Below are positions 48,472 through 61,116 of a DNA stretch of 64,000 nucleotides, in pieces. Each line of letters opens with the position of its first letter. The stretch's first letter is position 1. Source of the stretch: Turritopsis dohrnii (taxonomy: Eukaryota > Cnidaria > Hydrozoa > Anthoathecata > Oceaniidae); contig BQMF02000114.1 in the NCBI GenBank assembly GCA_027922465.2, forward strand, positions 434,001-498,000. The letters run 5' to 3'. A program made the translations under genes and the position numbers. The notes beneath the pieces were generated by a model. That model worked only from the letters and a program-made list of their open reading frames with translations. It did not search any database and was not told the origin of the DNA.

Positions 48472-50974
48472 TCTTATTATAATAATCCGCGCTGTGTGTA
48501 ACACTTTTATTTTAGAGAGTGATATATTTACTTTTTCTTTAACGGTCAAATCCTTCTTATTTTTTCCCTTTTCGTCGTAAAACCACGCAGAGGCGAGAGC
48601 GTTTTTTTACGATTAGTATATGGGGAAATCCCGCCGCTGATCGATTTCATTGGCTAATAAAGGAAAACTCTTAAAATGCGCTGTTTTGATTGGCTGACAA
48701 ATTCCAAAAATTTCGGTCGTTAATAACGGCTTTCATTTCTTCGTTGTGAACTTCACGAAGAAACACAAGTTTGTATACAGGCGAAAGTATTATTATAAAA
48801 CCGTTTATTGTTAAACTTTTACTGTAATTGTATTTGAGATTAATAAAAGAACAGGTAGTATAATAAGATTTAAAGGTTTGTTTACAATTTGTTTACAATT
48901 TAATGGCTATACAGAAGAAAGTGCAGTGAGTAAATGCAGAAAAATGATGTTTCTCAGTAACGAATGGTTTTAATTTTGATTTAGTTTTGAAAGATTAATT
49001 AATTTAGTTTTGAAAAGATGTCTGAGTAACGAGTCAAAATAATTCTATCATTTAGTATTCTGGATGAAAACGAAGACGAGAGGAGGAGTGCAGCAAAGAA
49101 ATTTGTTTTAGTAAAGCGCGCTATTAGTTAGCAAAGAAGAGTGATTTAGCATATGTTTCAGCCTTTTACTTACTTTGTTTCAGTTATCAAATATGGCTAT
49201 ACAGAAGAATCAAAATAATTCAATCATTTTGGATGTAGAAGCTGGATAAAAACGAAGAGAGGGAGCGCAGTAAAAAATTGTTTTGGTAACGCGCGCCATT
49301 AGTTAGCAAAGAAGATATAATTTACATATCAATTAAAAATGGTTCTCATGACTGTGGAAATGGGGAACGTGTTATGCTGTCTTATCTCATCTCAACCATG
49401 TCTGCTTTTTATTAAATTTCCCTGTATATTTTATAGACGATGTTTGGTGCTTTGTCTCTCTGCCTATATGTCATTTATGTCTTTTGCTTTTGTTTGCTTC
49501 AATATGGTTGTTGCTGTGTGTAGCAGCTGTTCTTCACTAAAATCTTTTTCTTTTAGGTCAGAAAAGAATATAAACCATTAAAGAAATGAAGCACATGGTT
49601 AAATTATGATGTTGCAAGGGTTAGTTAAGAGAGGAATGGATTATATTTCAGAAATTCATTAATTATTGCTGTACAACATGTGATATGACTGTGCTCTACA
49701 AACAAAAGAAGCATTGCATTGCTAGATGAATTCTTATATTTTGTCATGATTACACATTATTTTGTGTTTGGTAATTGTTTACGTACTATACCCGGGCATA
49801 TAAGTATTGCATTATGTTTTTATCTGTTTTTATCTTTTTATCTTTTTGGTATTAAATTATGGCTTTGGTAGGGCATTTCATTGGTTTCAATTATTTTTAT
49901 TACATGTTTTGACTCACAGTATTAGTAGACTTTCCAATCTAAAGCTTTATAAATTCTGTCATTGAATTTGTGGTTTTAATTAATTATTTTTAGGATAAAT
50001 GGGTACCTACATGAATTTTCTTTTTGCTTTTTGTTTTGTTTTTTATTTCAACCATGTCATAGCATGATTATCTTTCTCTGCATTTTTATACAATTGAAAT
50101 ATTTTTTAGGTAAGATTAATAATAAAAAAAACACGTAAACCGTTAAAGAAATGAAACTCATGGTTTTTATCATGATGTTGATGGTTTTGGGAAGAACAGA
50201 CTATATATCATTTGAAAAATTCATTAATGGTTGCTGTCCAATGTGACTTCCGCACGAAAGAAACACAGTTGGAAGGTATCGATTTGTTTTCAATTCACAT
50301 TTTGTAATGTTATTTTTTTTTGGTTTTGTGTTCTGTATTATGAATTGCTTTTTTACACTAAAGTTACTTCTATTCTGCGTATACAATATATACTTCTTTG
50401 TTGTATTGCCATTTGTTTCTGCATGTAAAAACATGATTTTGGTCTGAAATAGGGCATTTTAAGTGTTGCAATGTTTGTTTCGCGTCTTCAGGGTAAAAAA
50501 TAATTTTTATAAGTTACTTTGCATTTTCTGTGTATCAAAAAAATTGTTTTCGGTCAATAGTAGGGCATTTTAAGTGTTGCGATGTTTGGTTATAATTCGC
50601 ATCTCCGGGGTAAACAGTTTCATTCTGATTAGTTAAATAGTTGGTAAATGGTTTTTTTGCATGTGTTCTTCATTTCATCTTCTGTGTATAAAAAACATGG
50701 TTTTGGTCAAAAAAAGGGAATATCGAGAATTTCGATGTTCCAATTTTATTATTATTTTATTGTTTGATTCTTTTATGACTTCAGGGGAGATTTAATTGAC
50801 TAATCCTTTCTCTCGGTTAAACTCACATTGACTAAAACTGTAAAAAAAATTTTACCAGTTATATTCAACACTTTACAACAAGGCAAACTTATCATTGTCA
50901 ATTCTTCATTTTATTGTTCGTGATCTGGACGCATGGTGAACATGGGTGGCGAGCGACGCCACCTTAGCGGCTAG
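48472..50974 (+). mobile_element. Helitron copy E (single, A|T target)
   Basis: It starts TCTTATTATAATAATCCGCG after A (48471). It ends with a perfect 7-bp hairpin GGTGGCG-AGCGA-CGCCACC, seven bases and CTAG (50971-50974), followed by T. It is a cleanly bounded member of the family and confirms the short-type 3' end. It shares CGTCGTAAAACCACGCAGAG and AAAGAAATGAAACTCATGG with copies A-D. No protein coding capacity. Confidence 0.85.
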
Positions 50975-51089
50975 TCTTCTATATATTAATAGCCGATTTT
51001 CCGTCTGTTTGTTTGTCTGTTAGTCATGGAAAATGGTGGATTGAGTTGTGAGATATAAATAAATAAACGCAAAAGTTTTTTAAAAATGT

Positions 51090-51145
51090 ATTTATTTTCT
51101 TACGAAGCTTTTCGTTACTTCAGTAACATCTTCAGGTATAAACAA
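51090..51145 (-). ncRNA. hammerhead ribozyme motif in Penelope pLTR
   Basis: Minus strand: CTGAAGA (rc of 51129-51135), stem II GTTAC-TGAA-GTAAC, GAAA (rc of 51110-51113), minimal stem III A-AGCT-T (palindromic AAGCTT), C cleavage position, then GTAAG. Stem I begins C-G, A-U, U-A with the 5' flank TTTATAC and has a distal TTTAT/ATAAA pairing. All core positions fit CUGANGA...GAAA...UH. The palindromic stem III suggests action as a dimer, as known for Penelope-like elements. The right pLTR copy lost the CTGAAGA box at the inversion joint. Confidence 0.65.
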
Positions 51146-51273
51146 AAATTAAAAATTATCTACATTATATACATCATTTAAAAGCCATAATTATCTAAAC
51201 AAAAAAGCCGAGTGTGCTTGAATTATCTAAGGACTGAAAAAACTAAATAATGTATAATTAACTTGCTTAAATC

Positions 51274-52524
51274 CTACGTGACTCCATATCGAAATAAATA
51301 TAAACTTTTCATGTCTTTTTGGTCATTAAGTGACGGATTTGACGATACGATAAAGAAAGCTTCCATAATTTTGCGCTTTCTATTGTCTTCTGGGGCTCTA
51401 CATAAAATCTTCCATTCGAATGAGTGGTCTGGGTTTTCAACTAAATGCTTTGAAGGTTCCGATTTTTCGTTATTACTATTGTGTTCGTTCCATCGGACAG
51501 TGGAGTTTCTCTTAGTTTCACCGATGTATGTCGCATTACATGAACACACACCTTTGTAAATAACGCTGCTTCGGTGAGACAATCTATCTTTGATGGGAAA
51601 CAAAGATCTTAATTTGGTGGTTTTCCAACAATACACAAAATCAACTTTGTAGTTGGAGAAACTGTGGAGGTTGCTAATCACGTTTCTGACAGCAACTTCA
51701 TTTTTCGCACAAAAGGGTAATTTAAAGATGATCTTCGGCTTCACTTCTTCGAATAGCCATGAAGGGATAATTGGGTCTTCTTTGACCATAGTGAACAATC
51801 CAATTTGGGCATCAATAAAACGGTTCGGATAACCAGCTTTCGAATATTTCAATCTTATTTTCTCGATTTCAATGCCAAAAGAACTTCCAATTCGAAAGGT
51901 TCTACTTAAATCTCCTCTAATAACAGTTCGTTTGTATTGTGTAGGCACCTTTGAAGACCAATGGAAAGGTAATTTAGTTACTTTGTTGACAACACTAAAG
52001 GTGGATCCACCGTTTTCGAGACGTTCAATTTGTGTATCAAGGAATTTTTTCGGATTGACTTCAATAGTTAATTTGATGTTAGTGTGAAAATTGTTCAAGG
52101 CTTGAAACAATTCATCAGGAACACCTTTTTTACGTCTAATGTAGGTATCGTCTACATATCGTTTGTAGAATAAAGGGGCTAATGGTTTGACCGTAACTTG
52201 TTCCATTTTGTTCATGAAGCATCCTGTGAATACGACTGAGAGAGGACCTCCCATAGAAACACCGTCAGTTTGCTTAAATAATGTTCCATTTGCACTAAAT
52301 ATGCATTCCGTTGTTAATTTATACAGTAGCTTTCGAAAAATCGATTTGGAGCAGATAGGTACCAACTTGTAATTATCATAAATTTCGTGACAAATATAAT
52401 CTATTGTGTCTGATACAGGAACACTGGTGAATAACGATTCGACATCATAACTGACTTCTTCTTGGTCTGGTTCCAACGGTGGCAACTCCAGGAAACGTTT
52501 GGGTATCCTTAATGACATATTCAT
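51274..52524 (-). pseudogene. Penelope-like RT (palm) and GIY-YIG endonuclease
   Basis: 416 codons. 'SYDVESLFTSVP' (residues 25-36) is RT motif A, 'GVSMGGPLS' (88-96) motif B, and 'YVDD' (123-126) the catalytic motif C. Thumb and linker follow, and residues about 322-400 form the GIY-YIG domain: 'VIYKGVCSC', 'TYIGETKR', 'RWNEH' and the Glu of 'KIMEAFF'. This is the C-terminal part of the element protein, frameshifted by one base from 52445-53608 around 52,450-52,520 ('NEYVIKDTQTFP' versus 'LELPPLEPDQEEV'). Otherwise both catalytic domains look intact. Confidence 0.85.
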
Positions 52525-53608
52525 TTTCTGACAATGGTTTCAAGTAAGCTGCAATAACTTTGCTAGCCTCATAAAAGCAAGTGCCAGTTTGATCAATAAT
52601 GGGTCGCAGTTTCAATTGCTGAAGGTTGACGTCTGAAAAATTGGAAAATTTGTGGGTCTTAGCAGTGGCAAAAAACCTGGCAGGTTGGTTGCTAGATGGA
52701 CGCATGTTCTTATATTCTGGGTGCTCTTTGAAATGGCGTAGAAGGAAACTTTGAAAGCTTGAAAGATCTTTAAGAACAGTATCATTTGTAACTTTGTACT
52801 TCCCTTTACGAATACCTTTGTCAATCAAATCTTGAACTTTTTCGCGGTAATCAGTTTTGTTTAATATAATAATACTGGTGTCTTTATCGCCTGAAAGTAA
52901 AACAATGTCGTCATTATCACGTATATGTTTAGTCGATTTATATGTCGAATCGGGAGCGAAGTATACATTTTGTGAAAACTGTTGTGTAACTCTACGTAAG
53001 TAATTGTGGAATTCCTCTTTTCGTTCTACATCAACAAATTTATCCATTTTCTCTGCTAGAAGTTCAAGCTCTATAGCTAGGTCCTTTTTGACAAATTTAT
53101 TTTTGTCAATAAAGCTGTGGTGTAGTCCATACTTCAGGCAATCAAGGTCCAACTCAAACGAAGAGAGATTTTTTATCGGAACTTGATAAAGATCGTTAGT
53201 CCAGGGGATCTGCTTACGTTTTAACCAAAACAATTTCTTCATTTTCGTTTGCAATTGTCGTAAGTTAATTCGACGAAGAATGTTACTAACTTTAGAGACT
53301 AAAATATTGTACAAGGTAACACCACATTGTTGTAACAACTTCCTGTTAAGTGTTCGAAGGTCATCCGATATCACTTTTATAGATATTTTGTGCTCTCGAA
53401 GGTGATCTCTAAGAAGTCGAATTTCAATTTTCTTTCTATCACTTTCTTTTAAAAATGGCCCTTTAACTTTCGCAAAAATCGGTGTAACGTTGTGATAAAT
53501 CGCTTGTTCGATAAAGGCTATGCTCGATGCAGTACGTTGTAGATTTGATGTAGTATATTTAATTCTTGTGAATGTTGTGGCTATGCGTTTAGGTATAATA
53601 AACTTCAT
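52445..53608 (-). pseudogene. Penelope-like protein, N-terminal half
   Basis: ATG at 53608 starts 'MKFIIPKRIATTFTRIKYTT'. The frame of 387 codons has basic helices and then the RT fingers ('VLLSGDKDTSIIILNKTDY', 'ARFFATAKTHKFSNF', 'LKLRPIIDQTGT'). It overlaps the downstream frame by 80 bp, and one indel would join them to about 770 residues, a usual length for this class. The 5' pLTR begins about 20 bp upstream. Confidence 0.8.
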
Positions 53609-54639
53609 TGTCAGTTAGCCAGAAACAATATAAATAAATAAACGCAAAAGTTTTTTAAAAATGTATTTATTTTCTTACGAAGCTTTTCGTTACTTCAGTA
53701 ACATCGGCTTTTTTGTTTAGATAATTATGGCTTTTAAATGATGTATATAATGTAGATAATTTTTAATTTTTGTTTATACCTGAAGATAACGATTTCTGTT
53801 TGAAGAATTGAAAAGCTAGTTATTAGGTTTGATTCTTTCGTGGAAGTAGAACTATTTGAGTGCGATTTTGTGATAACATTTTCCATCCAATGCATATTTA
53901 ATTGCATTTTTCTACTGGTGAACCTGCAACTTATGAAATGTATGTGTACTACCGCATGAAAGTGAAAAAACTTAGTAGGACGACTTTGAAATATATCAAA
54001 CCCTGCCTAATGTTGTAACCCTTGATATCTTGTTAGTATAATGAAAGTTAGAATTTAATTTTGCTCAAATTATTTGATAAAAAATAATCCATTTTATCAT
54101 GTATAAATTTCATAAATGAATTAATTTTAAGTTTTAATGTCTAGGTTTCTATTTGCAGATCTTTTAAATATTCCATAGATCTGCTTTTGACCCGAAAAGC
54201 AATGTGTAGAAAGTAATGAAGAATCCGATTTGCAAGAACTGAAAGAATTTCAGAAGACTTTTAGTAACAGTTAGTATTATTATAGGTAGGTGTATAATTA
54301 TAGAAATTAGAACTATTTTTCGGTAACATCCACTAATGGCAAGAAATTTGTGGAACTGCATAGGGCTTCTGTAATCACTATTATGTGTGGCTACTCTGTT
54401 TAACAAAAACAAAATTATTTACACTACATAGTTCGGAAAAAAGAAGACATTCTATGAGGCTATTGTGGCAGTACTCCTGTTTACACGTTTAGGTATGTTG
54501 TGGTTACCAATCAATTCTTGATAGCTAATACATTTTTTCTTGGAATTTCAAACAAATAAGTTTAAATCTTTTTGGTTTGTATATTGTGAGTTGAAATGCT
54601 GTTTTGTACAAATATAATAATGTTTACTATATAACAAGT

Positions 54640-57577
54640 GTTACGGAGTGGGTGTGTGGAATTACCAATTCGCCAACCAGCCAGTTCAACTCGTCACGGT
54701 GTGTGTGATTGCGCCTCCATATCCAAAGAAATTAATATATGTTATTTTTGTAAGTTTTCTTGAGAAAGTTAATACAACGAATCTCATGAAGTTCTCTGAA
54801 ATGTACTTACACCTGCCAGTGTGGAATGTATTTTTACTTCATACACAATAGGGTGTGCACTTCAAGTTGAACACAAGTCAACTAAATCATTATCTAAATC
54901 ATTGTATCTTAGTCATGGATTGTAACAAATGTGACATTCTCAATACAAGTGCCATCTAATGACAAGGTAATGCTTTTGGAGGTTGCTCTGCAAGACGAAA
55001 GAATTGTTGGAAGTTGTAGAATTAACACTAATATGAAAAAGCAATTACATCTTGATGTGAAGATTCTTGCATCAACTTGTGCTACTGATGAAGAGCAGAC
55101 TATTGGATGCTATGATAACAGGGAGACAAACATGGAATATACGATAACTTTACTTCACCAAAATGGTAACATCCTTGATATGGATATTTTTGTGGATACG
55201 ATCAAAGGAAGAAACAGAAAGGAAAAATATATTTTGAAAGGTGAGTACAGGTGACTTGTATAGTTTTTCTTCACTCTTTCAATTTTTTAAAAACGCATGC
55301 GATGAATGCTGTATCAATGATATGCATTGTGTTATGATTCATATATTTAGAAGCTTTAGTGATGTTTTCTACCATACGTACGCCAGGTAAACAATATTAT
55401 TTATTTTCAAAAGATTTATTATCATACAGCCATGCCTTGTTATCTTCGCCAAAAGAAGGAAATAACAAAGTAACAATAAAAACAGAAGCTAAGTTTTTTA
55501 GTTCATGATGTTACATTTTGATTTAGTGGATCAAAGTTGCGGAAGTTTCCAAAATGTTGACTATTTCAAAATCAGTATTGTATACGAATAAGGGAGGGAC
55601 AAAAAGGTAAAGGAAAATTTCAAAAAAAGTGAAAAAAGTGAAACTAAAGACAAAATAATTTTCAATGAAATGAAAAAGGAAAACGGTAGAAAGACTTAAA
55701 GTATGAATTTATGTATTTACGATAAGTTCTCAAAAAGACTTATCTTTACTTTTCCTTAGATGATGTTGATGATCCTGATGAAGCTGTTGATCCTAGCTGG
55801 TCGTCTGGCATAATTGCCTTTATTTTTGTCATTGTTTATGCCATAATCTTTATGATCGGTGTCATGATGTTGTACTTTTTGTAATAACATACTGCAAAAT
55901 TTTTTAAAAATTGGAAATACAAGAATTTTTCATTCGTGTTTTTTTCAAAGTGGTCCCGCTTTGAGAAGAACGAAATCAGGCATGTAAAAAATAAAATTCC
56001 ATATTAATGTTTGTATTTATGAATTTTTTTCCCGAAAATTTCTAAATACAAACATTGAAAGCGTTTGTTCTTTCTAAGGGGCTGGTTATATGGAAAAAAT
56101 TATCCGCCGTAACTGGACAAAAATTCTTTATGGGTGTTCTTTGTCCCGAAGTTACATGAAAAAACCACCCCGGCAAAGCGGGACAGAATTTTTTTCGTCA
56201 TCTATAAAGCTTGCTTTGAAATTTATATTTATCATACGCCTCGGCTAATGTCAAATAAAATCTAAAATCGTCCCGTCTCGGTGTTATATGAGTATAAAAC
56301 GTCCCGGCTAGGCCAGATCTCGATTCTCTGCAAGCGATGTCTCGTTTAAACAGGATGATTTTTTATCATGTAATTTAAATCTAATAAAACAAAAGAAATG
56401 AATGCAATAACGAGATCTTGTTAAAACGTCTTGGCTAAGTGGGACAATTTCTTTCTTATTACCAACCCCTAAATTATCAAATATTTTCAAAAACGGCGAA
56501 CCTTCATTTTGAGTATAATATATTTAATGTTTGGGATATTGAATGTATTTTAGGGTATTAACCCTGATAGCTTTAATGCTTCATGGAAATGTGTAAATAT
56601 AAATATAAATCTATAAAGTAAATTGAAAATTTGAAGAAATTTAAAAGATATTGGAAAAATTGATAGAATAAATGTAGTCTTGGGTGATATTTCCATAATT
56701 ATAATTTACTGTCAAGATACGTAAACTACGTTATCTTGCCTGAAAGCATTAGAGATATCTAATGTATTCGAGTATAGTGCGTTCACTCTAACTTGGATAA
56801 TCGTTAATGATTTTTATCAGACACGTTAAAGTAATGAAACAGAACGCTTATTAAAAGTTTAAAAATTCTTTTTCTACCCTTATCAAGACAAAAGACGATC
56901 AATGACTTTTAAGTGTTGTGGGAATTGACGCTCAATTTCCACCAGATCGTGCAAAAGGACATTATCCAAGTTAGAGTGAACGCACTATAAACCTTTTGCC
57001 CATTATCTGTAAAAACACAGTATTATAGTCTACATTATTATTATCGTAGCGATGTTTCCCTCTTAAGCACTTTTTACACTTTTTTGTTACTCAGTTGACT
57101 TTTGTTCATGGCATTGAACTGCAAATTATGCAACCATTTGCAAGTACTTTTTTTATTATCATTATTACTTGACATTGAAAAATGCAGTTTTTATTCCATT
57201 GCCCTTTTCTGACACTTGTGTTTTGATATCTTTGAGGGACTTCACATAAGTAAGTTAGCGATATCCCAGACGTTTTAAATATACCCTATGCGTTCAAGTT
57301 TTTGCGAGTGTAATGTTGTGTTTGACATAGGATTCAGATTCAAAGATGCCAGTACTTGGCGAAGTGTCTCCAACATCCAGGTAGTATTGTATTTGTGCAT
57401 CAGATTGTGAACAGACATGATGTCCACAGCATCAGCATCTATCGCAGTGATTTATCTCTCCGGAGGATTCTGATAGTGAAGGATATTGCTCGTGATTCTA
57501 CTACTGCTACACTTTTGTACATATCTCCTGAAAGTCAAGATCTAAAAGTACAGAAAGACATATTTCATCACGAATAA
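54640..57577 (+). CDS. receptor-like gene A: ectodomain, TM, cytoplasmic tail
   Basis: Exons: about 54640-54749 (uncertain 5' end), 54913-55240, 55760-55880 and 57331-57577, with matching phases (0, 1, 2). The second exon encodes a ~110-residue domain starting 'SWIVTNVTFSIQVPSNDKV' with an N-glycosylation sequon (NVT) and three Cys. The third has an acidic stalk 'DDVDDPDEAVDPSW' and a TM helix 'IIAFIFVIVYAIIFMIGVMM'. The last gives a ~82-residue tail with Tyr in 'QRCQYLAKCL', 'SISIYRSDL' and 'TLLYISPES', ending at TAA inside an AATAAA signal. The domain is homologous by eye to that of gene B. Probably a type I membrane protein at the cell surface. No signal peptide exon was securely found. 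Confidence 0.6.
56078..56469. mobile_element. PIF/Harbinger-type MITE with TAA duplication
   Basis: GGGGCTGGTTATATGGAAAA at the left and its near complement at the right (GGGGTTGGTAATAAGAAAGA) bound 392 bp. TAA flanks both sides (56075-77, 56470-72). GG-starting ends and a 3-bp TAA duplication fit PIF/Harbinger. The interior has repeated CGTCCCGGC / GCGGGAC motifs. It sits in the last intron of receptor-like gene A. Confidence 0.7.
56775..56987. mobile_element. Tc1/mariner-type MITE, 213 bp
   Basis: Perfect inverted ends of about 28 bp (TAGTGCGTTCACTCTAACTT ...) are flanked by TA at 56773-74 and 56988-89. Same intron as the preceding MITE. Confidence 0.75.
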
Positions 57578-57579
57578 AA
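57574..57579 (+). terminator. polyA signal of receptor-like gene A
   Basis: AATAAA overlaps the TAA stop of the last exon. No downstream element was examined further. Confidence 0.45.
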
Positions 57580-58925
57580 AGTAGACACATTATAGAACTA
57601 GTTAAAGGAAAAAAAATACTTTGCCATTCGCGTGATTTTAATGATATAACTTTCCTGCGTGTTTACGAATATTCCAGTTGCAAATGTTTGGTGTTGAATT
57701 GCTTGTTCCCATATATCGAAATGCTTGCAATGCTTTATAGTAAAATAAAAAGCAAACATGGCGAGTAATGTAGGCAAACGATGATAAAGATTTACTTTTT
57801 AACCAAATCAAAGCAGTTTATTTTCAAAACTGATCTTAATAATCAAATGGTGAAATATTCATGGAAGATCAAAGCGTCGAAATTAAGTTTTTAATTTCTG
57901 AGTACAACAAGGGAAATGAAAAAGATTACAGTGCTTAAAAGTGGCTTTAAAAACTGCGTTCCTGTGCGTCATCAGTTATGCAAATTTGTCTTTTAATACT
58001 TACATTCTACGTCTAGCTAACGCAATTAACAGAATTATTTCAGAAACTCAACCACATAAAATCAAAAGAGGGCAGTAGTTTTAGCACGATTTCTAATTGA
58101 ATATATAGAATATCGACTCAGTATGTCATCAAGCAACATTAGTCGTATTATTGTTATTTGGATTGACTATTTAGATTGATTTGCAATTTCGCTTTATTGA
58201 GAATAGATTTAAAAACGAGTCTGAGGGGACGCCTTTCCAACGACTCATAACAATCTCAAAGTTTGAAACAGTTCAAACTTCAACTTCAAACCACACTGTA
58301 TTTTGACTTTGCCTTATCGCATCACGTCCAATTACATGCAAGTCATCTTAGAGTAAGTCAAAGGTTTCGCAGCAAATAGCTAACATTCTTCGGATACGTA
58401 TTAGATAGTTTTGTAAACATTCTGTGGTATAACTATCCTAAATGGTTGATTTATCACAAATTTCTATTACTGAACTTTTATAAAGAGTGCTAGGCTGATA
58501 ATTATTCCCCTTCAGAGCATCCACAAGTAGTAAAGGACTTACAAATTCAGATAAATCATCAGCAAGTGAATTTCTCTAACTGAATGTGGTGTAGCACAAA
58601 ACATTCTTTTGTCAGTAGCAGTGGCTCCTTTACGAGAGAAATGTTAATGTTTTTCACAGTCTCAAAAATTACGCTTGAATATGGAATGGCTTCTTCTTCA
58701 ATTCTTTTAAAACTGGTCTTGGTCTCTTTGAGAAAAGCTAGGGTCAAGTTCTATGTTTGAATTATTAGCAGAAACTGCAATATCATTTTTTGTCCGCCAT
58801 CTATTTGATTTTATACCATGTCTTCTGCACCTATTCTCGCAACCCTTGCGATATTTCCGCCGTTTCACAGATAAGGCGGAAATGCAGTTTCTTTCACAGT
58901 TCTGGACGATATCTAGTTTGCTATA
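57580..58925. other. intergenic, no supported feature
   Basis: No gene or repeat recognised. The minus-strand frame at 58707-58997 is probably chance because it overlaps a promoter-like segment. Confidence 0.45.
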
Positions 58926-58927
58926 TA

Positions 58928-58990
58928 TGTTAGCGCATGCGCTTAGCATGCGTATAAAAGGGGAGGAACGTTGTAGTATCGTTCTCGGTT
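58928..58990 (+). promoter_or_regulatory. TATA-type promoter or LTR-like promoter
   Basis: A perfect GCGCATGCGC palindrome at about 58933-58942 (NRF-1 consensus-like) is followed by GCATGCGTATAAAAGGGGAG with a TATA box at 58953. Transcription would start near 58,985 on the plus strand. The stretch TGTTAGCGC ... TATGTCACA (58,928-59,060) could instead be a short LTR. No primer-binding site or second LTR was found, and no clear gene follows. Confidence 0.4.
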
Positions 58991-59079
58991 TTGTCATATC
59001 GTATGCGGCAAGTGTTCTGTAAATTTAGCTCATTATTTTATCCTTTTTATTTTATGTCACATCGAATTGGTTTATCGGA

Positions 59080-61110
59080 CATCAATCGGAGAGGAAGAAA
59101 ATCGATGTTTAAGGTGGAGTAAGTTTAAGCCGGTCTTCATCCAATCAAAGTTATCTATAGGATCACGGTTTTTCCCTGCGACTCTTCTTTGGCAATATCA
59201 GGGTCCAGGGTTTTTTTGCCCAAATTCTATCAGTTACCTTTGTTCGGTGTAGTCTCGACATGGAAGGTTATTGCTTTGTACACACTAGTGTGGACTTCCA
59301 TGTACGGCTCTGCCGCGCGATATGCTGTTACCGGAATATACCAAAATGCTCCGAAATTTGTTATTATTCTTGTGTAGTGTATGTTAGGGTTTGGGTTAAT
59401 GAGGCAAGATTTGGAAAAAAAATAAGATATCTTTACTTAACAGAAGATAATACATTGCAAAATTGCCGATTTGTGTGAACGGAGGAATTTAAATATTTAG
59501 ATATTAACGCTGCTACTTTGAAGTAGGTTGCTTCTTTAAAGCTCAGGTAAAAACCTTTTTTAATGTTCTATTTTCACAAACAAAGACGTGTCAAAAGATG
59601 AAGAAAACCAAAATCAAGGAATAAAGAACTATACCGTATCCATCTTGTAAAGTGAAAAAACACTGATCATTGTCCTGCGACCAACTGTTACTAAGGGAGA
59701 TAATCCAAAAGATTGAAGAAGAAAGTGTCTTATTTCAGACGCTTTCAAGACAAATTTGTTAAAATACCAATAGGAAAAACTAAATTTAGTCGCAGTGACT
59801 TATTGAAAATTTTCCTCACAGCTTCGATCATGCATAGTGTTTTTCCCTAATTTGTTTACTGCATTATTATGTAGTTTGCAAATATTAATACCCTAGATGT
59901 ACATATTTACAATTGCTCCATCCTCCGATTCGTATAGCATCATTGAAATCATTCCGACTTATTTACATATATATAGTTAACACGTTGTGTTTTGTCCTCT
60001 CGCTTGAATCTTACAGCGTCAAAGACACCTTGTCGGTTATCAAATTCAACTACCTTGACGATGTTCGACTGAAGTCGTGATCATAATATCAATACCCAAT
60101 AAAATATTCCCTAATGTCCACACTTATACGAGTCAGTATTTTGTTACTGATTTCTCCCTGTGAATCGAGTGAATGTTTGGAAAGATAAAAAGGTAAGCTC
60201 ATGTCCTTATGCGTGGTAGTTTACGTTACGAATAAGAGTCATAATCGCTGCTTGGTCTTTCTAAAACATTGAAACCTAAGGCCTAAGTTTTGAAGTAAGA
60301 ACACTAGTGTATTTCTGGCCATCAATGTCCAGGTGTCATTATTAAATTCATTATCAAAATCTCTCGATAAAAGCAAATGATACTTTGCTAATCTTTTTGG
60401 GACCAGCCTTAGGCCAAAGTGCAAATGTAGAATCTGGTTAATGGCCACTTGACAACAAACTCTGAGAAAACTCTTGGTGAATGAGGACGGATATTATGGA
60501 TCCATCTGATCAAGTTTATACATTAAATCTTCAAAGAGTTATATCTACCTCCAAATTTCCAAATTTCCAAATCCTTCGAAATTTATTGAAGCCTATAAAT
60601 GAAGTAAGAAAATGAAGAAAAACGAAAATGAAGAACGAAAACATCACGTTCTCTGAAATCCTCAGGGTTTGTGGTGAATTAAATATTCAGCTCTCTTAAG
60701 TATCTAATCAATGATCATTAAACCAAGCGCAACCACATAACAGCATAAATTTAGTTTAATCATTAATGTTCTATCAACCATCTACATTTAGTAAGGTCTG
60801 ACTAATATGCTAATATAGAATTTCGATGTTTACTATAAGAGCCCTTTATATTGCTATAGTCAAAGGAACACTTACTCACTACTTCAATGTTCTTCGATCA
60901 GGAAATCATTATTCAATGTCTTTTCGTAAAGTTGAAAACAAGTTTTAAGTTTGATGAAGGTCATTTAATAACATCGAACTGGCTGCAGCATATTAAGTGT
61001 TTTTCATGAAGTAGTGAAGCAGTTGAACTCAAGTTCTAGCAATAAGAGCACATCGAGAAGTTAATATGCAGCTACAATTGAAGTGGATGAAACTATGGGT
61101 AAAAGTTGGT
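59080..61110. other. intergenic, no supported feature
   Basis: Only short frames of low coding character. No terminal repeats noticed. Confidence 0.45.
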
Positions 61111-61116
61111 AAAAGT

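Larger units (their letters stand above)
51054..53790 (-). mobile_element. Penelope-like element with pLTRs
   Basis: About 79 bp starting ATAAATAAATAAACGC and ending CGTTACTTCAGTAACATC occur as direct repeats at 51054-51130 and 53628-53705. The right copy continues into an inverted copy of the sequence next to the left one (CGGCTTTTTTGTTTAGATAA ... ACCTGAAG, 53705-53787). Direct plus inverted pseudo-LTRs are typical of Penelope-like elements. The coding region on the minus strand has one frameshift. The left end lies about 80 bp right of Helitron E. Confidence 0.8.

Noticed and set aside
58707..58997. 96-residue basic protein on minus strand
   Set aside because: It covers the TATA/NRF-1-like segment and has no recognisable domain; likely chance.
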